Source of the DNA: an uncultured Ruminococcus sp.
GTDB lineage: Bacteria > Bacillota > Clostridia > Oscillospirales > Ruminococcaceae
Direction of reading: 5' to 3'
Assembly (NCBI RefSeq): GCF_946187255.1
Contig: NZ_CAMHRZ010000023.1
Span: 1 to 21,658, forward strand
DNA length: 21,658 nucleotides
Position 1 is the stretch's first letter. Each line of letters opens with the position of its first letter. The position numbers and the translations under genes were made by a program. Positions 21,205 to 21,658 of this stretch are shown piece by piece. The notes under the pieces were generated by a model. It did no database searches. It was not told where the DNA came from and saw only the letters and a list, made by a program, of their open reading frames with translations.

Positions 21205-21435
21205 CTATGGTATTATTTCCATATCATTCCATAAAGAAGTTTCCGATATGGAAAGCATTTTTGCAAGCTGATGGAAGGTAGTTCCCGTACGCTCGGAAAT
21301 GGTCTCATTTTCTTTCCATACAGTATCACATTCGTCACAAAAGCGAACGATCTGACTGTCAGAATATATACCGATATCCGGCTTTAATCTTACTCGTAAT
21401 ACCTGTCCCTGACCGCAGTATGGACATATCAGCAT
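21205..21435 (-). CDS. Small zinc-ribbon protein of unknown function
   Basis: This 76-aa protein carries two cysteine pairs, C4-P-Y-C7 in LICPYCGQG and C33-D-E-C36 in FCDECDTVW, which should bind one zinc ion as a rubredoxin-like ribbon. The C-terminal half (about 42-76) is polar and probably helical. Proteins of this size and pattern are common in Clostridia with no assigned role. GGAGG lies eight bases before the ATG at 21435; a second ATG four bases upstream is out of frame. It follows the GGDEF gene by 69 bases on the same strand, without a visible terminator, so they may be co-transcribed. Confidence 0.75.
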   Translation of the reverse strand: MLICPYCGQGQVLRVRLKPDIGIYSDSQIVRFCDECDTVWKENETISERTGTTFHQLAKMLSISETSLWNDMEIIP

Positions 21436-21504
21436 TCATGTATCCTCCGTAGCTATCGACAATACAAAAGCGTAAATAGACAAAAGTTTTTGGAAAGATC
21501 ATCC

Positions 21505-21658
21505 TCAGTGCCTTTTGTTCGGCTTGGACATTTTCTGCTCGTACATCCTTTTGTCGCTGACTTTTATCAGCTCATCGAGATTTGCCGTGTTGTCAGCTTC
21601 TGTAAGGTATGCGCCCCAGCTGATCTCGATCTTGTAGGGTTTCCCGAATGTATCATTG
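21505..21658 (-). CDS. GGDEF-domain protein, C-terminal fragment (start outside the window)
   Basis: The last 50 codons of a minus-strand gene are present. They read through GKPYKIEISWGAYLTEAD, then LDELIKVSDKRMYEQKMSK, and stop at TGA 21507..21505. The pattern matches the end of diguanylate-cyclase domains: a S-x-G-x-A-like strand, an acidic turn, and the L-I-x-x-SD-x-x-MYEQK helix. The signature GGDEF loop lies beyond the window edge, so activity cannot be judged. Confidence 0.8.
   Translation of the reverse strand, partial: NDTFGKPYKIEISWGAYLTEADNTANLDELIKVSDKRMYEQKMSKPNKRH

Noticed and set aside
1..21658. CRISPR arrays, insertion sequences, prophage, tRNA or rRNA
   Set aside because: No spaced direct repeats, transposase/integrase motifs or tRNA-like cloverleaf sequences were seen by eye.

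Overview
The window looks like a chromosomal segment of a fibre-degrading Ruminococcus-type Firmicute (Oscillospiraceae), probably close to R. albus. This rests on a cellobiose 2-epimerase whose length and active-site positions match the R. albus enzyme as I recall it, a dockerin-bearing GH5 endoglucanase, sigma-A-type promoters with 16-17 bp spacers, strong AAGGAG-like ribosome binding sites, and intergenic DNA that is mostly much more AT-rich than the genes. No transposase, phage gene, CRISPR array, tRNA or rRNA was found.

Layout. (1) 1-2887, minus strand: an operon of cellobiose 2-epimerase, a multi-spanning membrane protein, a PHP-domain phosphoesterase and the start of a GNAT acetyltransferase. 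It has a consensus promoter with a LacI/CcpA-like operator upstream. (2) 3190-6087, plus strand: an OmpR-type response regulator and its histidine kinase, then shikimate dehydrogenase. (3) 6369-10930: two divergent secreted GH5 glucanases. One carries two C-terminal FN3-like modules and no dockerin. The other carries an unassigned module, an Ig-like module and a dockerin. (4) 10969-12447, minus strand: an orphan LytS/NarL-type histidine kinase and a small DUF378 membrane protein, separated by a GC-rich nested inverted repeat. (5) 12750-14832, plus strand: a likely ~90-nt pyrimidine-rich small RNA with its own promoter and terminator, then a polysaccharide pyruvyl-transferase-like protein fused to a GDPD/PI-PLC-like domain that appears to have lost its catalytic histidines. 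(6) 14893-17868, minus strand: a large PAS/degenerate GGDEF/EAL protein predicted to degrade c-di-GMP. (7) 18058-21180, plus strand: a complete preQ1 (queuosine precursor) operon, queD-queE-folE-queC-queF, behind a ~185-nt structured leader that ends in an intrinsic terminator. (8) 21205-21658, minus strand: a zinc-ribbon protein and the 3' end of a GGDEF gene.

How they fit together. The GH5 enzymes cut beta-glucans outside the cell (one probably docked on a cellulosome), and cellobiose 2-epimerase converts imported cellobiose to glucosyl-mannose inside it. The 12-mer ATTGTAAAC(G/A)TT lies upstream of both the epimerase and one GH5 promoter, which hints at common control. The other blocks look independent. 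The best candidates for undescribed biology are the small RNA at 12785-12876, the queuosine-operon leader, the nested dyad at 12107-12215 and the pyruvyl-transferase/pseudo-phosphodiesterase fusion. All calls come from reading the sequence; no database search was run.
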